Part shown: positions 1 to 7,372 of the stretch, piece after piece | How the letters are laid out: the number at the start of each line of letters is the position of its first letter | Numbering within the stretch: position 1 is the first letter of the stretch | Assembly: GCA_021202635.1 (NCBI GenBank) | Contig: JAJQCQ010000074.1 | Location: forward strand, 1 to 64,000 | DNA from: Lachnospiraceae bacterium | GTDB lineage: Bacteria > Bacillota > Clostridia > Lachnospirales > Lachnospiraceae | DNA: 64,000 nucleotides | Direction: 5' to 3' | Notes under the pieces: model-generated | The model's database searches: none | What the model saw: only the letters and a program-made list of their open reading frames with translations | Told to the model about the DNA's origin: nothing | Made by a program: the position numbers and the translations under genes

Positions 1-45
1 TAGTGGATACACTCCCGCTGAAAAAGTCGAGTTAAATACAGAACG

Positions 46-1200
46 TTATACTAGTACTGCAAAAAAGTATAGGCAATTGTCGTAATACCTTCTTTTCCCT
101 GTCCGCAGCTCCATCTTCCAGAATCGCTCTACCCATTCCCTCGTGGTGTCATTGTCCGCAGCCAGTGACGCCTGCGCGACCGTCGCCGGAATCGCCACCG
201 GATGAAGCGGCCGCTCCGCCGCGATCCGGCCGTCTGTTTCGTAAATGTGATAGCTTCCATTCCGCTCGTCCTCAATCAGATACTGCTGAATTCGGTCCGT
301 GGCCACTCTCTGTCCGGCATCCTTGCCAAACCACTCATAATCCAGTCCGATATTCGCGACTGTGCGGTACGAATCGCTGAAAAACCAGTCGTGACGCTCT
401 TTTGTCCACGGAAGCTCCCTGCACAGCGGCCTGCCGTCAAATTCCGCGTATTCCGGCGAAAATCCAGTCACCGGATGACAGGCTGCTGCCAGATATTCCC
501 GGCTTGCCTGCGCCGCCGCTTTCCAGAACGCACGATCCTCCTCATCCGCCCACAGGGCAAACAGCTCATAAAAATGAGGCAGATGATACGACGGATCCGT
601 AAAATCAATCCCCGGCACAAAAAGAATCTGATGATTCTCATGATTCCACATCGGCTTCCCGACACGACCGTTCTGTCCTTTATGCAGACAGGCTCTTAAA
701 ATATCTCTGGCCTCCCTGGAATACTCGTAAATCCCCTCCCCATCGCCCCATCGATGTGAAGCAAAAAACAATGCCATGGCAAAATACTCTTCTCCATCCG
801 GTGCCGGACCATACGCATTTTTCGTTCCGTCCGTCGCGCAGGACCAGGCAAAATATCCCTCATTCTCCTGCCATGCCCTGCCTTGCGGGCAGTCTTGCGG
901 CGCACAGCCGTCTCCCATCCACATAAAAGTCTTCGCCCATTTCCACAGGCGGTCAAACTCTTCCTTTTTATCCAGCTGCACACAGATCATCATGCCGTAA
1001 GACATGCCCTCCGTCCTGGCATCGTCATTACCCGTATCACAGATATAGGCCATATCATCTCCCACCGGATAATAGACCCGCTCGTCCTCTCCTCCGTAAA
1101 AAAACGTATCCCAGGTCTTCTGCAGCTTCCGCTGAATATCCGCCTCAGCGATTCCTGTTTCGCGAAATACATTCCGGTAATTCTTCTGCAGATTGTTCAT
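46..1200 (-). CDS. GH8 reducing-end xylose-releasing exo-oligoxylanase
   Basis: Glycoside hydrolase family 8 enzyme, probably cytoplasmic because no signal peptide is visible. It would remove xylose from the reducing end of xylo-oligosaccharides. The protein (384 residues) has the family 8 general-acid motif RTEGMSYGMM with Glu near residue 64, preceded by CDTGNDDA, and the aromatic-rich (alpha/alpha)6 barrel repeats (EGYFAWSC, DPSYHLPHFYELFA, WFFSDSYRTVANIGLDYEW). Length and composition fit the Rex group (EC 3.2.1.156) better than secreted chitosanases or cellulases. The start ATG at 1200 has AAGAAGGGAG upstream; the longer frame to 1311 runs through an intergenic repeat and is unlikely. No xylan-use neighbours lie on its right, so its operon partners, if any, are left of the window. 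Confidence 0.85.
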   Translation of the reverse strand: MNNLQKNYRNVFRETGIAEADIQRKLQKTWDTFFYGGEDERVYYPVGDDMAYICDTGNDDARTEGMSYGMMICVQLDKKEEFDRLWKWAKTFMWMGDGCAPQDCPQGRAWQENEGYFAWSCATDGTKNAYGPAPDGEEYFAMALFFASHRWGDGEGIYEYSREARDILRACLHKGQNGRVGKPMWNHENHQILFVPGIDFTDPSYHLPHFYELFALWADEEDRAFWKAAAQASREYLAAACHPVTGFSPEYAEFDGRPLCRELPWTKERHDWFFSDSYRTVANIGLDYEWFGKDAGQRVATDRIQQYLIEDERNGSYHIYETDGRIAAERPLHPVAIPATVAQASLAADNDTTREWVERFWKMELRTGKRRYYDNCLYFFAVLV

Positions 1201-1239
1201 TCCTTGTGTCTCCCTTCTTTTACTCGGTAAATGGATCGC

Positions 1240-1372
1240 TGACCAGACGTAACAATGGCCTCGTATCGTTGCAACATCTACGTTTTCGCCCCTCGCCGGG
1301 TGGCATCCCACACTTCATGCGGGATAAGCCCTGCCCACGCAGCAAGTGCGTGGTCGGGATGTGAACAGTAAC
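1240..1372 (-). repeat. Family C intergenic repeat, copy 1 (inverted, expanded)
   Basis: Read on the minus strand this carries GAGTTACTGTTCA, then the hairpin CCACGCA-CTTGC-TGCGTGG (1335-1353), and later GAAAACGTAGATGTTGC. The same order of blocks occurs at 7041, 36254 and 42095. This copy has about 50 extra bases between the hairpin and the GAAAACG block. Confidence 0.65.
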
Positions 1373-1561
1373 TCTGTGTCTCCCCAGCGACTGTTTTGAT
1401 TCATTCTACCATACTGTCAGCGATATGTGTTATTAAATTATTCGAAAGCCATAGTATTTTCTTATTCCATCTTATTGTTTTTTCTTGCCTATCTCCAAAA
1501 AAGCATAAACAGTTTAAATTCCTGACGGATCCAGTTTTCTGTCTTCTTCTGCGAAAAACAA

Positions 1562-1590
1562 TTGCATCCAATATCAATTCCGTGTAAAAT
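1562..1590 (+). promoter_or_regulatory. Predicted sigma-A promoter of udk
   Basis: TTGCAT at 1562-1567 and TAAAAT at 1585-1590 are separated by 17 bases, about 60 bases upstream of the udk start codon. Each box has one or two mismatches to consensus. Confidence 0.5.
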
Positions 1591-1652
1591 CAAATAAATC
1601 GCAACTGTGAAAACACTAAACGGTTACGAAAAACCAGCGAAAGGGGTTCATT

Positions 1653-2273
1653 ATGGACTGTATCATTATAGGAATCGCCGGAGGAACCGGCTCAGGAAAA
1701 TCGACGTTTACGAATCGCCTGAAAGAGCGATTCTCTGATGACATAGCGGTCATTTATCACGACAATTACTACCGGCGGCAGGACAATGTGCCATTTGAAA
1801 TTCGGAAAATGGTAAACTATGATCATCCGGACGCGCTGGAGACAGACTTGATGGTGCAGCATCTGGAAATGCTGAAAAATGGACAGGCGATCGACTGCCC
1901 CGTCTATGATTACAGTCAGCACAACCGCTCGGACCGGACCATCCACATCGAGCCGCGCCGGATCATCGTCGCAGAAGGCATCCTGCTGCTCGCCGATGAG
2001 CGCCTGCGCAATCTGTGCGACATTAAGATTTTCGTTGAGGCAGATGCCGATGAACGCATCCTGCGGCGAATCGTCCGCGATGTAAAAGAGCGCGGCAGGG
2101 ACCTCGATAACATCGTCCAGCAATACCTGACTACTGTCAAACCCATGCATTATATGTTTGTCGAGCCGACAAAAGCCACTGCCGACCTTGTGATTAACAG
2201 CGGTATGAATGATGTTGCCTTTGATATCGTACAGACAAAAATCCGGCTGTTGCTTGAAAGTGCATCCGCATGA
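1653..2273 (+). CDS. udk: Uridine kinase
   Basis: Uridine/cytidine kinase of the pyrimidine salvage pathway, phosphorylating uridine or cytidine to the monophosphate in the cytoplasm. The 206-residue protein has the P-loop GIAGGTGSGKST at residues 7-18, the HDNYY motif near residue 36, the NYDHPDAL segment, and EGILLL (Walker B region) near 108, all typical of Udk. Length matches the family. AAAGGGG lies 8 bases before the ATG. It appears monocistronic: its own promoter lies upstream and a hairpin with a T run follows at 2286. This kinase family also includes phosphoribulokinase-like proteins, but the NYDHPDA and YYR motifs favour uridine kinase. Confidence 0.93.
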   Translation: MDCIIIGIAGGTGSGKSTFTNRLKERFSDDIAVIYHDNYYRRQDNVPFEIRKMVNYDHPDALETDLMVQHLEMLKNGQAIDCPVYDYSQHNRSDRTIHIEPRRIIVAEGILLLADERLRNLCDIKIFVEADADERILRRIVRDVKERGRDLDNIVQQYLTTVKPMHYMFVEPTKATADLVINSGMNDVAFDIVQTKIRLLLESASA

Positions 2274-2285
2274 AAAACCGGGAAA

Positions 2286-2323
2286 GGGACGTTTGCATAA
2301 TGGCATGCTTACGTCTCTTTTTT
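2286..2323 (+). terminator. Rho-independent terminator of udk
   Basis: GGGACGT and ACGTCTC pair around an internal GCAT/ATGC stem and are followed by a run of seven T, 12 bases after the udk stop codon. Confidence 0.6.
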
Positions 2324-2400
2324 ACGTATAGCTCTATTTTCCGCTTTCTCCCATAATTTGTTTGATATGAATCTATGATGCGATTTTTCCTTTGTCAGTT

Positions 2401-2433
2401 AAAAAAGCCGCTGCCAGAATTTCTGACAGCGGC
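2401..2433 (-). terminator. Rho-independent terminator of the secreted repeat protein gene
   Basis: On the minus strand a 13-base stem (GCCGCTGTCAGAA with TTCTGGCAGCGGC, one mismatch) is followed by six T. It lies about 40 bases past the stop of the 2475-5405 gene. Confidence 0.85.
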
Positions 2434-2474
2434 CTTCATTATTATGTTATTCTGTTAATCAGCCCATTTACTGA

Positions 2475-5405
2475 TTAAGCAACCTGATCGTAGAACTGGC
2501 CATTCACTACATTGAAGGTAGCTCCATCGTACTCATAGGTTCCGGTGTAGGTAGAAAGCTTGCCATTCTCTACAAGGAAGAATGTGTTATCATAGATAAC
2601 TGCTCCCGTATAATCTACAACCTGACCACCTGCAAGATAGTAGAATGTGTCATCTCCACCGATTGCAGAATCATAGAACCACAGTCCGTTTACTTCGTCC
2701 ATCAGACGGCCATAGCAGAAGAGGAACTGAGCTCCATCATAGGTTACCAGACCTGTTACAGACGTATCAAGCTGGCCAGCTGTGATGTAGAACGTCTCAC
2801 CATCATAGATGGTAACACCCGTATACTGGGTCTGGATCTTGCCGTATGCCAGCATATACCAGTTGCCATCGTACAGAGCAAGTCCGTTTGCATCTATGCA
2901 GAGCACGCCGTTTGCTACGAAGTAATATCCGCCATTGTACTCAGCGATTCCGTTGAAGTCTTCCGCCCACTCGTTGTTCACGTAGTACTTGTAGACACCA
3001 TCTTCCAGATAAATACCATTCATTGTAGTTACATCCGGATCATATGCGGTATCCTTGTCAACACGGCCGTTGTAAGCGGTTGAAGATGTATAGTAGTTAA
3101 AGGTCTTGGTCTGCGTTCCAACTACTGTAGCACTTGAGCTCTTATAGCTAAAGGTCAGAGTGATGTAGCCGTTTGCACCATTTGTATCCTGAGCCTGGAT
3201 TGCGTCTACTGTTACAGAGAGACCTGAGGAAGTATTGCTGTTATCGCCCTTAAGGTAAACTTTATTTCCACCGCAGTTCTCGCAGAGTGTATAAACCTTA
3301 ACAGTTACGCCAAGAGTAGAGTCACCCTCGTTTCCGCCACCAATCAGATACGTTGTAACAGTTCCATTCAGGATTGTCTTGTTGCTTACACTAAGGGAAG
3401 AAGCGGTCAGCAGGCTTGAACCATAGTCAACCACCTTGTCACCTGTTACTTCGATATATATCGTGGAAGCACCATTGTTGTTGTAATAATCATCTGTGTA
3501 GTCATCCGATGTTGCATCATAAGAACCATCAATCTCATTCGTATGCGCAAGTCTCGGAATGGTCAAAGATACAGTATCCTCGTACTCATAATCGCAACGT
3601 GTGCACTTGTGAACCTTATCATAGCTTCCAGCGCTCTCGCAGGTAGCCGGTACATAATTCTCAACCGTAACACCGCCATCGTTGTGGCCTCTTGCATCTA
3701 CATCAACTGTATAGGTGTAAACAACGGTCTTGTTGCTGGCCGGCTCAGTTGTGCAGTAGAAGGTTACGGTAACCGTACCGGATGTTGTACAGGTAGAGGT
3801 ATCCGCTGTGATCTCTACATAATCCTCTGTATCATCATCCGTCAGAGCAGCGATCTTGGAGATGATCATGTCTGTTGTAAGCTTTGTTGTGCTGCGGTCA
3901 ATGCTGTTTACATAGCTGTTCAGGCTTCTATATACAGAGCCAAGCCATGTATGAGAACCAGTCTTCGCTGTACCTGTTCCAACGGTAGCAACCTCTGTGT
4001 ATGTGCAGTCCGTATAAACTACTCCGCTAACGATACCATTCCAAACCTGAGAACCTGTGTTGCTGTTTACTTCTACATGCTTCTCATAGGTATGAGAGCA
4101 AGCGGTCAGCGGGCAATTCTCTGCATAGCACTCGGTCACTTCTGTATAGGTGATCGTCGGATAGCATACAGAGCTCTCTACAATCAGGCTGCCGTCACTT
4201 GCATAAGAAATCGTGCAAAGATCCATATCGGTCTGGCTATCAAATACTGCTACATTAATTGTCATATGATGCGCTGCTACAGAAACCTTCTGTGTGCCAA
4301 GTGCAACACCATTCTTGTTGTAATACTGAATCGTGTAGCTTCCTGCTACTGTGCAGTCCGAAAGCTCAACATCCGTATAATCCGGAAGTGTCTCATAGGA
4401 TGTCGCATCTGTTGTCAGAGAAGTCGTGAACTTTCTTCCAGCAAGATTAGCCAATTCAAGGCGATTGCCGTCAATCCAGAAAGCCTCAACGCCGTTGAAG
4501 CTGATGACTTCTGCATAAGCCGCCTGTGTAGAATACTCGGTTACATATTCATAAACCGTCTCTCCGCAAAGAACACAGGTATGCATCAGATAATAGTGGC
4601 CATCATACTCCGGACCTGCCAGCTGTACGTTTCCTGAAGAATCCAGGGTTGCATAGTAAAGGGTCGTGCTGCCGCTGAAGGTGCCTGTCTTAAGGCCATC
4701 AGAGCCAACGATTTCAGTAGATGTACCTACTGTAACCGCCTTGCTGCCAACAACGATGTTGGAAACAGAAGCAGTCTCTGCAACTGCAACGCTCGTTGTC
4801 CAAACATGCGCAGCACCGTCAATCATTTCTGCATCTGTCCAGCCGATTTCCGCGCCGCAGACAGAGCAAACGATTCTGTACTGTACCTGAGCAACATCTG
4901 AGCAGGATACATTTGTTACATTGCCATTCGCATCAAGATAACGAGCAGTTGACGTCACTGTCTCTGTATGAGCAGTTTTTGACAATGTCGTGTCAATCAG
5001 TGTCTGCGTACCATTATGATCCTTCATCACAATTTTAATTGAACCAGTAGCTGAGCATGTCGCTGCTGTATATGTAACAGTCCAGCTCAAGCTGCTCATC
5101 TGTGAGGAAGAACCGGTTCCGGTAATTGTCTCTATGAATGAAGCTTCGTTGTCCTCATTATATGCTACAACCGTAGCCGTAATCGAACTGGAACCATACG
5201 TAATATCCGTTAACTTATACGTATACACCAATTCTTCTACTGTTGCCGGAGTATCAACTGCTTCTGTCTCCTCCGCTTCTACAGCCACCTCAGTTACCGC
5301 CTCGGTAGCTTCCTCTTCCTCCGCATAAACATACGGAGAAAATGCGCTTACAGCCATCAATGCGGACATGGCAAGAGCTGCAAGCTTGGTTCTTTTTAGT
5401 TTCAT
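2475..5405 (-). CDS. Large secreted protein with Cys-knuckle modules and C-terminal wall-binding-like repeats
   Basis: A 976-residue exported protein of unknown function. Residues 1-28 are a Sec signal peptide ending VYA-EEEE; there is no lipobox and no LPxTG anchor. An acidic Thr/Val/Glu linker follows. The body is Ser/Thr-rich beta-type sequence with at least four CxxC knuckles (CSVC, CVLC, CTRC, CENC), several in the TC-x3-G-x7-CxxC...H arrangement seen in Clostridia surface proteins. The last 180 residues are eight repeats of about 22 residues of the form G-x3-YDG-x2-FY-x3-G-x-L, resembling choline or cell-wall binding repeats. This suggests non-covalent surface attachment. AGGAGAGAGG lies just before the ATG. 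A strong promoter, a 200-base leader and a strong terminator suggest high, independent expression. Function and ligand cannot be told from the sequence. Confidence 0.8.
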   Translation of the reverse strand: MKLKRTKLAALAMSALMAVSAFSPYVYAEEEEATEAVTEVAVEAEETEAVDTPATVEELVYTYKLTDITYGSSSITATVVAYNEDNEASFIETITGTGSSSQMSSLSWTVTYTAATCSATGSIKIVMKDHNGTQTLIDTTLSKTAHTETVTSTARYLDANGNVTNVSCSDVAQVQYRIVCSVCGAEIGWTDAEMIDGAAHVWTTSVAVAETASVSNIVVGSKAVTVGTSTEIVGSDGLKTGTFSGSTTLYYATLDSSGNVQLAGPEYDGHYYLMHTCVLCGETVYEYVTEYSTQAAYAEVISFNGVEAFWIDGNRLELANLAGRKFTTSLTTDATSYETLPDYTDVELSDCTVAGSYTIQYYNKNGVALGTQKVSVAAHHMTINVAVFDSQTDMDLCTISYASDGSLIVESSVCYPTITYTEVTECYAENCPLTACSHTYEKHVEVNSNTGSQVWNGIVSGVVYTDCTYTEVATVGTGTAKTGSHTWLGSVYRSLNSYVNSIDRSTTKLTTDMIISKIAALTDDDTEDYVEITADTSTCTTSGTVTVTFYCTTEPASNKTVVYTYTVDVDARGHNDGGVTVENYVPATCESAGSYDKVHKCTRCDYEYEDTVSLTIPRLAHTNEIDGSYDATSDDYTDDYYNNNGASTIYIEVTGDKVVDYGSSLLTASSLSVSNKTILNGTVTTYLIGGGNEGDSTLGVTVKVYTLCENCGGNKVYLKGDNSNTSSGLSVTVDAIQAQDTNGANGYITLTFSYKSSSATVVGTQTKTFNYYTSSTAYNGRVDKDTAYDPDVTTMNGIYLEDGVYKYYVNNEWAEDFNGIAEYNGGYYFVANGVLCIDANGLALYDGNWYMLAYGKIQTQYTGVTIYDGETFYITAGQLDTSVTGLVTYDGAQFLFCYGRLMDEVNGLWFYDSAIGGDDTFYYLAGGQVVDYTGAVIYDNTFFLVENGKLSTYTGTYEYDGATFNVVNGQFYDQVA

Positions 5406-5541
5406 ATTACCTCTCTCCTTTTCCCTGTTGTAGCAGGCCCCTTATAATTAATATAGTTTTAAGTCCTGCCATGTTGATTCTCTGCCTCTTTCCGCTCACA
5501 CCAGAGATGCCGCACTCCCGCATTTACATGAGAGACAAGTA

Positions 5542-5592
5542 GAACAAGATCTTATTTTCTTTTTTTGTCACACGAAAACTAAGATTTTGTTC
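5542..5592 (-). promoter_or_regulatory. Inverted repeat in the 5' leader of the secreted protein gene
   Basis: GAACAAGATCTTA (5542-5554) and TAAGATTTTGTTC (5580-5592) form a 13-base arm pair with one mismatch and an A/T-rich 25-base loop. It lies inside the transcribed leader, 137 bases before the start codon. It could stabilise the mRNA or bind a regulator; nothing identifies the class. Confidence 0.5.
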
Positions 5593-5618
5593 ATTCAACA
5601 TTCACATTTACATTTAGC

Positions 5619-5647
5619 AGTATAGTTGAAATTCCTCTTTTTGTCAA
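5619..5647 (-). promoter_or_regulatory. Sigma-A promoter of the secreted repeat protein gene
   Basis: On the minus strand a perfect TTGACA (5642-5647) is followed after 17 bases by TATACT (5619-5624). Transcription would begin about 205 bases before the start codon. Confidence 0.8.
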
Positions 5648-5792
5648 CGCCTATTTTGAAGTTTTTCCGTGAAACAGTTAATTATTTTTTACGAAAGTTT
5701 TAAGAAGTTATTGTTCACCTTCTTTCCCGCTCAAATTTGAATCGGAAGATGTCCGCCTGCCGGGGTTGTTATCCGCTTTCATCTAACTGAAT

Positions 5793-6923
5793 TCACTTCA
5801 GGCCATGCCGCGCCATTCGAGCACGCAGAATCGCAAGTTCTCTCTCCGCCTTATCCGCCCTCAGAGCTTCCCGCTCGGTGTTTTTTCGTTCTTCACGCCT
5901 CCCCTCTTCTCTTCCTTCTTCTCTTCCTTCTTCTCTTCCTTCTTCTCTTCCTTTCGTTATAGCGTCGTCCAGCATTTCCTTAAGTGCCTGTACCATCGTA
6001 TAATCCCCCTTTCCGTCTTCTGATGTATTTTTTAGAAAAAGTTTTTTTAGCTTCGCAGATCCCATCATTTCTACCATTACATTCCTTGCTGTCCATGATG
6101 TTCGTTCTAAAGCATCTTCATTCTCGGCCAGGAACCTTTCTAACTCTTTCTTATGCTGCGAATACCTCACACAGCCAAAAACCATTTTCAGATCATCATT
6201 ATAGGATAAAATTTCCTCTTCTGTCATTTTTTGTACTTCCAGCACATAAATTGCATAATCCGGTGCGTAGACAGCCCATTTATTGCCTCTGAACATGTCT
6301 GACAGGCTTCTTGGCCCGCTCCATGAGTCCTTTCCCCAATAGATCACCAGGGTAATACAGGGGGATAACTGGTCTGTCTGATAAAAACGGCTGATATATT
6401 CCCCATTGGCCGCCTTTGAAGCCACGGTTATTTCCATGCCAGCATCATTCTCAGCCTGATCGCTTTTTCCGGTGCCCTTTTTCTCCCTGGCCTCTTTGGC
6501 GTGCCGGTCTGTCACGAGCCGTACCTGCCGCGCATAATTAATGAAATCCCGCGCCATGACACGGAAAGACATCTGAAAATCGTCCAGGGTCTGATTCTCG
6601 ATTCCCAGGATCAGCTGGCTTGTACCGTCTTTTGCGCATTTCACCACGTCTCGATACTGTGTAAGAGTAATACAGCCATTCTCTGTCAGTCGAATCGTCG
6701 CAGTTTCCCTGATATCCTCCGTAGAAAGCCCTTCCGGGTTCACCGGGTCGTCCCTCAGAATTGTATGATTGAAAACCTCGGCAAAATTCCTGTTATCTTT
6801 CAGAAAAAGTGCTGTCAGTGCGTCTTTCTGACTGCCCAATCCGCCAATTTTTCCGTCTGTAAATGTCTCGCTTTGTACTATACTTTTCTCTTTGGTCTCA
6901 TTCTGTTTACTACTTTTTCTCAT
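5793..6923 (-). CDS. Rpn/YhgA-like PD-(D/E)XK nuclease family protein
   Basis: A 376-residue member of the Rpn (YhgA, PF04754-like) family, whose characterised members are DNA endonucleases that promote RecA-independent recombination; the family was once annotated as putative transposase. Visible features are the N-terminal GSQKDALTALFLKDNRNFAEVFNH, the nuclease core LILGIENQT (Glu-x-Gln in the D/ExK position), YARQVRL and the ITLVIYWG strand. The C-terminus is charged, with a GREE repeat run from a 12-bp tandem array. The start at 6923 is chosen because a good promoter (6974-7002) overlaps the longer frame's start at 6983. Such genes are often present in many copies in gut Clostridia. No partner gene is evident. 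Confidence 0.8.
   Translation of the reverse strand: MRKSSKQNETKEKSIVQSETFTDGKIGGLGSQKDALTALFLKDNRNFAEVFNHTILRDDPVNPEGLSTEDIRETATIRLTENGCITLTQYRDVVKCAKDGTSQLILGIENQTLDDFQMSFRVMARDFINYARQVRLVTDRHAKEAREKKGTGKSDQAENDAGMEITVASKAANGEYISRFYQTDQLSPCITLVIYWGKDSWSGPRSLSDMFRGNKWAVYAPDYAIYVLEVQKMTEEEILSYNDDLKMVFGCVRYSQHKKELERFLAENEDALERTSWTARNVMVEMMGSAKLKKLFLKNTSEDGKGDYTMVQALKEMLDDAITKGREEGREEGREEGREEGRREERKNTEREALRADKAERELAILRARMARHGLK
5905..5954 (-). repeat. 12-bp tandem repeat in the Rpn gene, about four units
   Basis: The plus-strand unit is ttctcttccttc, nearly perfect over four copies, encoding consecutive GREE tetrapeptides near the C-terminus. Unit length is a multiple of three, so slippage would change length without breaking frame. 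Confidence 0.8.
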
Positions 6924-6973
6924 TAAGAGTATCTTGAATCTTCCCCACTCAAAAAGTTCAATTGAACATTTAC

Positions 6974-7002
6974 ATTGTATCATCTAAGCATTACAAAGTC
7001 AA
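6974..7002 (-). promoter_or_regulatory. Predicted promoter of the Rpn gene
   Basis: TTGACT (6997-7002) and TACAAT (6974-6979) on the minus strand, 17 bases apart. It places the transcript start near 6966, downstream of the first possible ATG at 6983, and so supports the start at 6923. Confidence 0.6.
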
Positions 7003-7040
7003 TTATATTTTTAATTCGTTTATGTGATTTATTGTTGCTG

Positions 7041-7114
7041 GTTACTGTTCATATCTCAACCACGCACTTGCTACTGGGGCAAGATTGAAAACGTAGATGT
7101 AACAGGCGTCTGGC
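7041..7114 (+). repeat. Family C intergenic repeat, copy 2
   Basis: GTTACTGTTCATATC, CCACGCACTTGCT, GATTGAAAACGTAGATG and AACAGGCGTCTGGC occur in the same order and spacing as in the copy at 36254. Confidence 0.7.
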
Positions 7115-7181
7115 TCATCGGGTTTCTACGTAGAATGTGGCTCCTCCTGTTTTTAGTATAACAAAGAAATGTCTGGCTGTC

Positions 7182-7200
7182 ATCCAAGCTGTGCTTGGAT
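7182..7200. repeat. Short perfect hairpin
   Basis: ATCCAAGC, three-base loop TGT, GCTTGGAT. It lies between the family C and family A repeats and may be part of a composite element. No T run follows on either strand. Confidence 0.5.
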
Positions 7201-7216
7201 ACTCCGCTGGCCGGAT

Positions 7217-7277
7217 GCTACAGATCACAGCTTGACCAATTTACGTTATTTTAGGCACTACAGGTGCGACCAGTAAT
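7217..7277. repeat. Family A palindromic repeat, copy 1
   Basis: 61 bp bounded by GCTACAGATCACAGC and GGTGCGACCAGTAAT, a degenerate form of the 15-bp inverted ends seen in the copies at 40999, 53909 and 63288. The interior ACCAATTTACGTTATTTTA is shared with those copies. Confidence 0.75.
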
Positions 7278-7372
7278 GGCCGTATGCTGTTATAAGTCAC
7301 ACCTGGAATGGTTCGATAAAGAATGCGCATAGCCAGTCATCCCGATGTTGCAGGGCACCGTTTGATCGAATC

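Larger units (their letters stand above)
1201..1652. other. Divergent intergenic region, GH8 gene / udk
   Basis: This gap separates the GH8 gene (minus) from udk (plus). It holds a family C repeat at about 1240-1372, an AT-rich stretch at 1400-1600 and the probable udk promoter at 1562-1590. A 63-codon frame at 1396-1587 has no convincing ribosome site and looks spurious. Confidence 0.5.
5406..5792. other. Long 5' leader and promoter region of the secreted protein; 3' flank of the Rpn gene
   Basis: It contains the promoter at 5619-5647, a leader of about 200 bases with a 13-base inverted repeat (5542-5592), and about 145 bases past that promoter toward the Rpn stop in which no terminator or gene was recognised. 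Confidence 0.6.
7003..7372. other. Repeat-filled intergenic region between the Rpn gene and mfd
   Basis: No gene seen. It holds a family C repeat (7041-7114), a perfect hairpin ATCCAAGC-TGT-GCTTGGAT (7182-7200) and a family A repeat (7217-7277). No canonical terminator for mfd was recognised, so one of these palindromes may do that job. Confidence 0.6.

Noticed and set aside
1396-1587. Small plus-strand gene of 63 codons upstream of udk
   Set aside because: No ribosome site, Ile/Phe/Ser-rich AT-driven composition, and it overlaps the likely udk promoter.
3543-4637. 364-codon plus-strand frame opposite the secreted repeat protein
   Set aside because: Cys/Ile/Arg-rich antisense text; the minus strand has a signal peptide, repeats, promoter and terminator.
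5793-6923. Transposase / insertion sequence
   Set aside because: Rpn proteins were once called putative transposases, but there are no terminal inverted repeats or target duplications around the gene, and the family is of nucleases.
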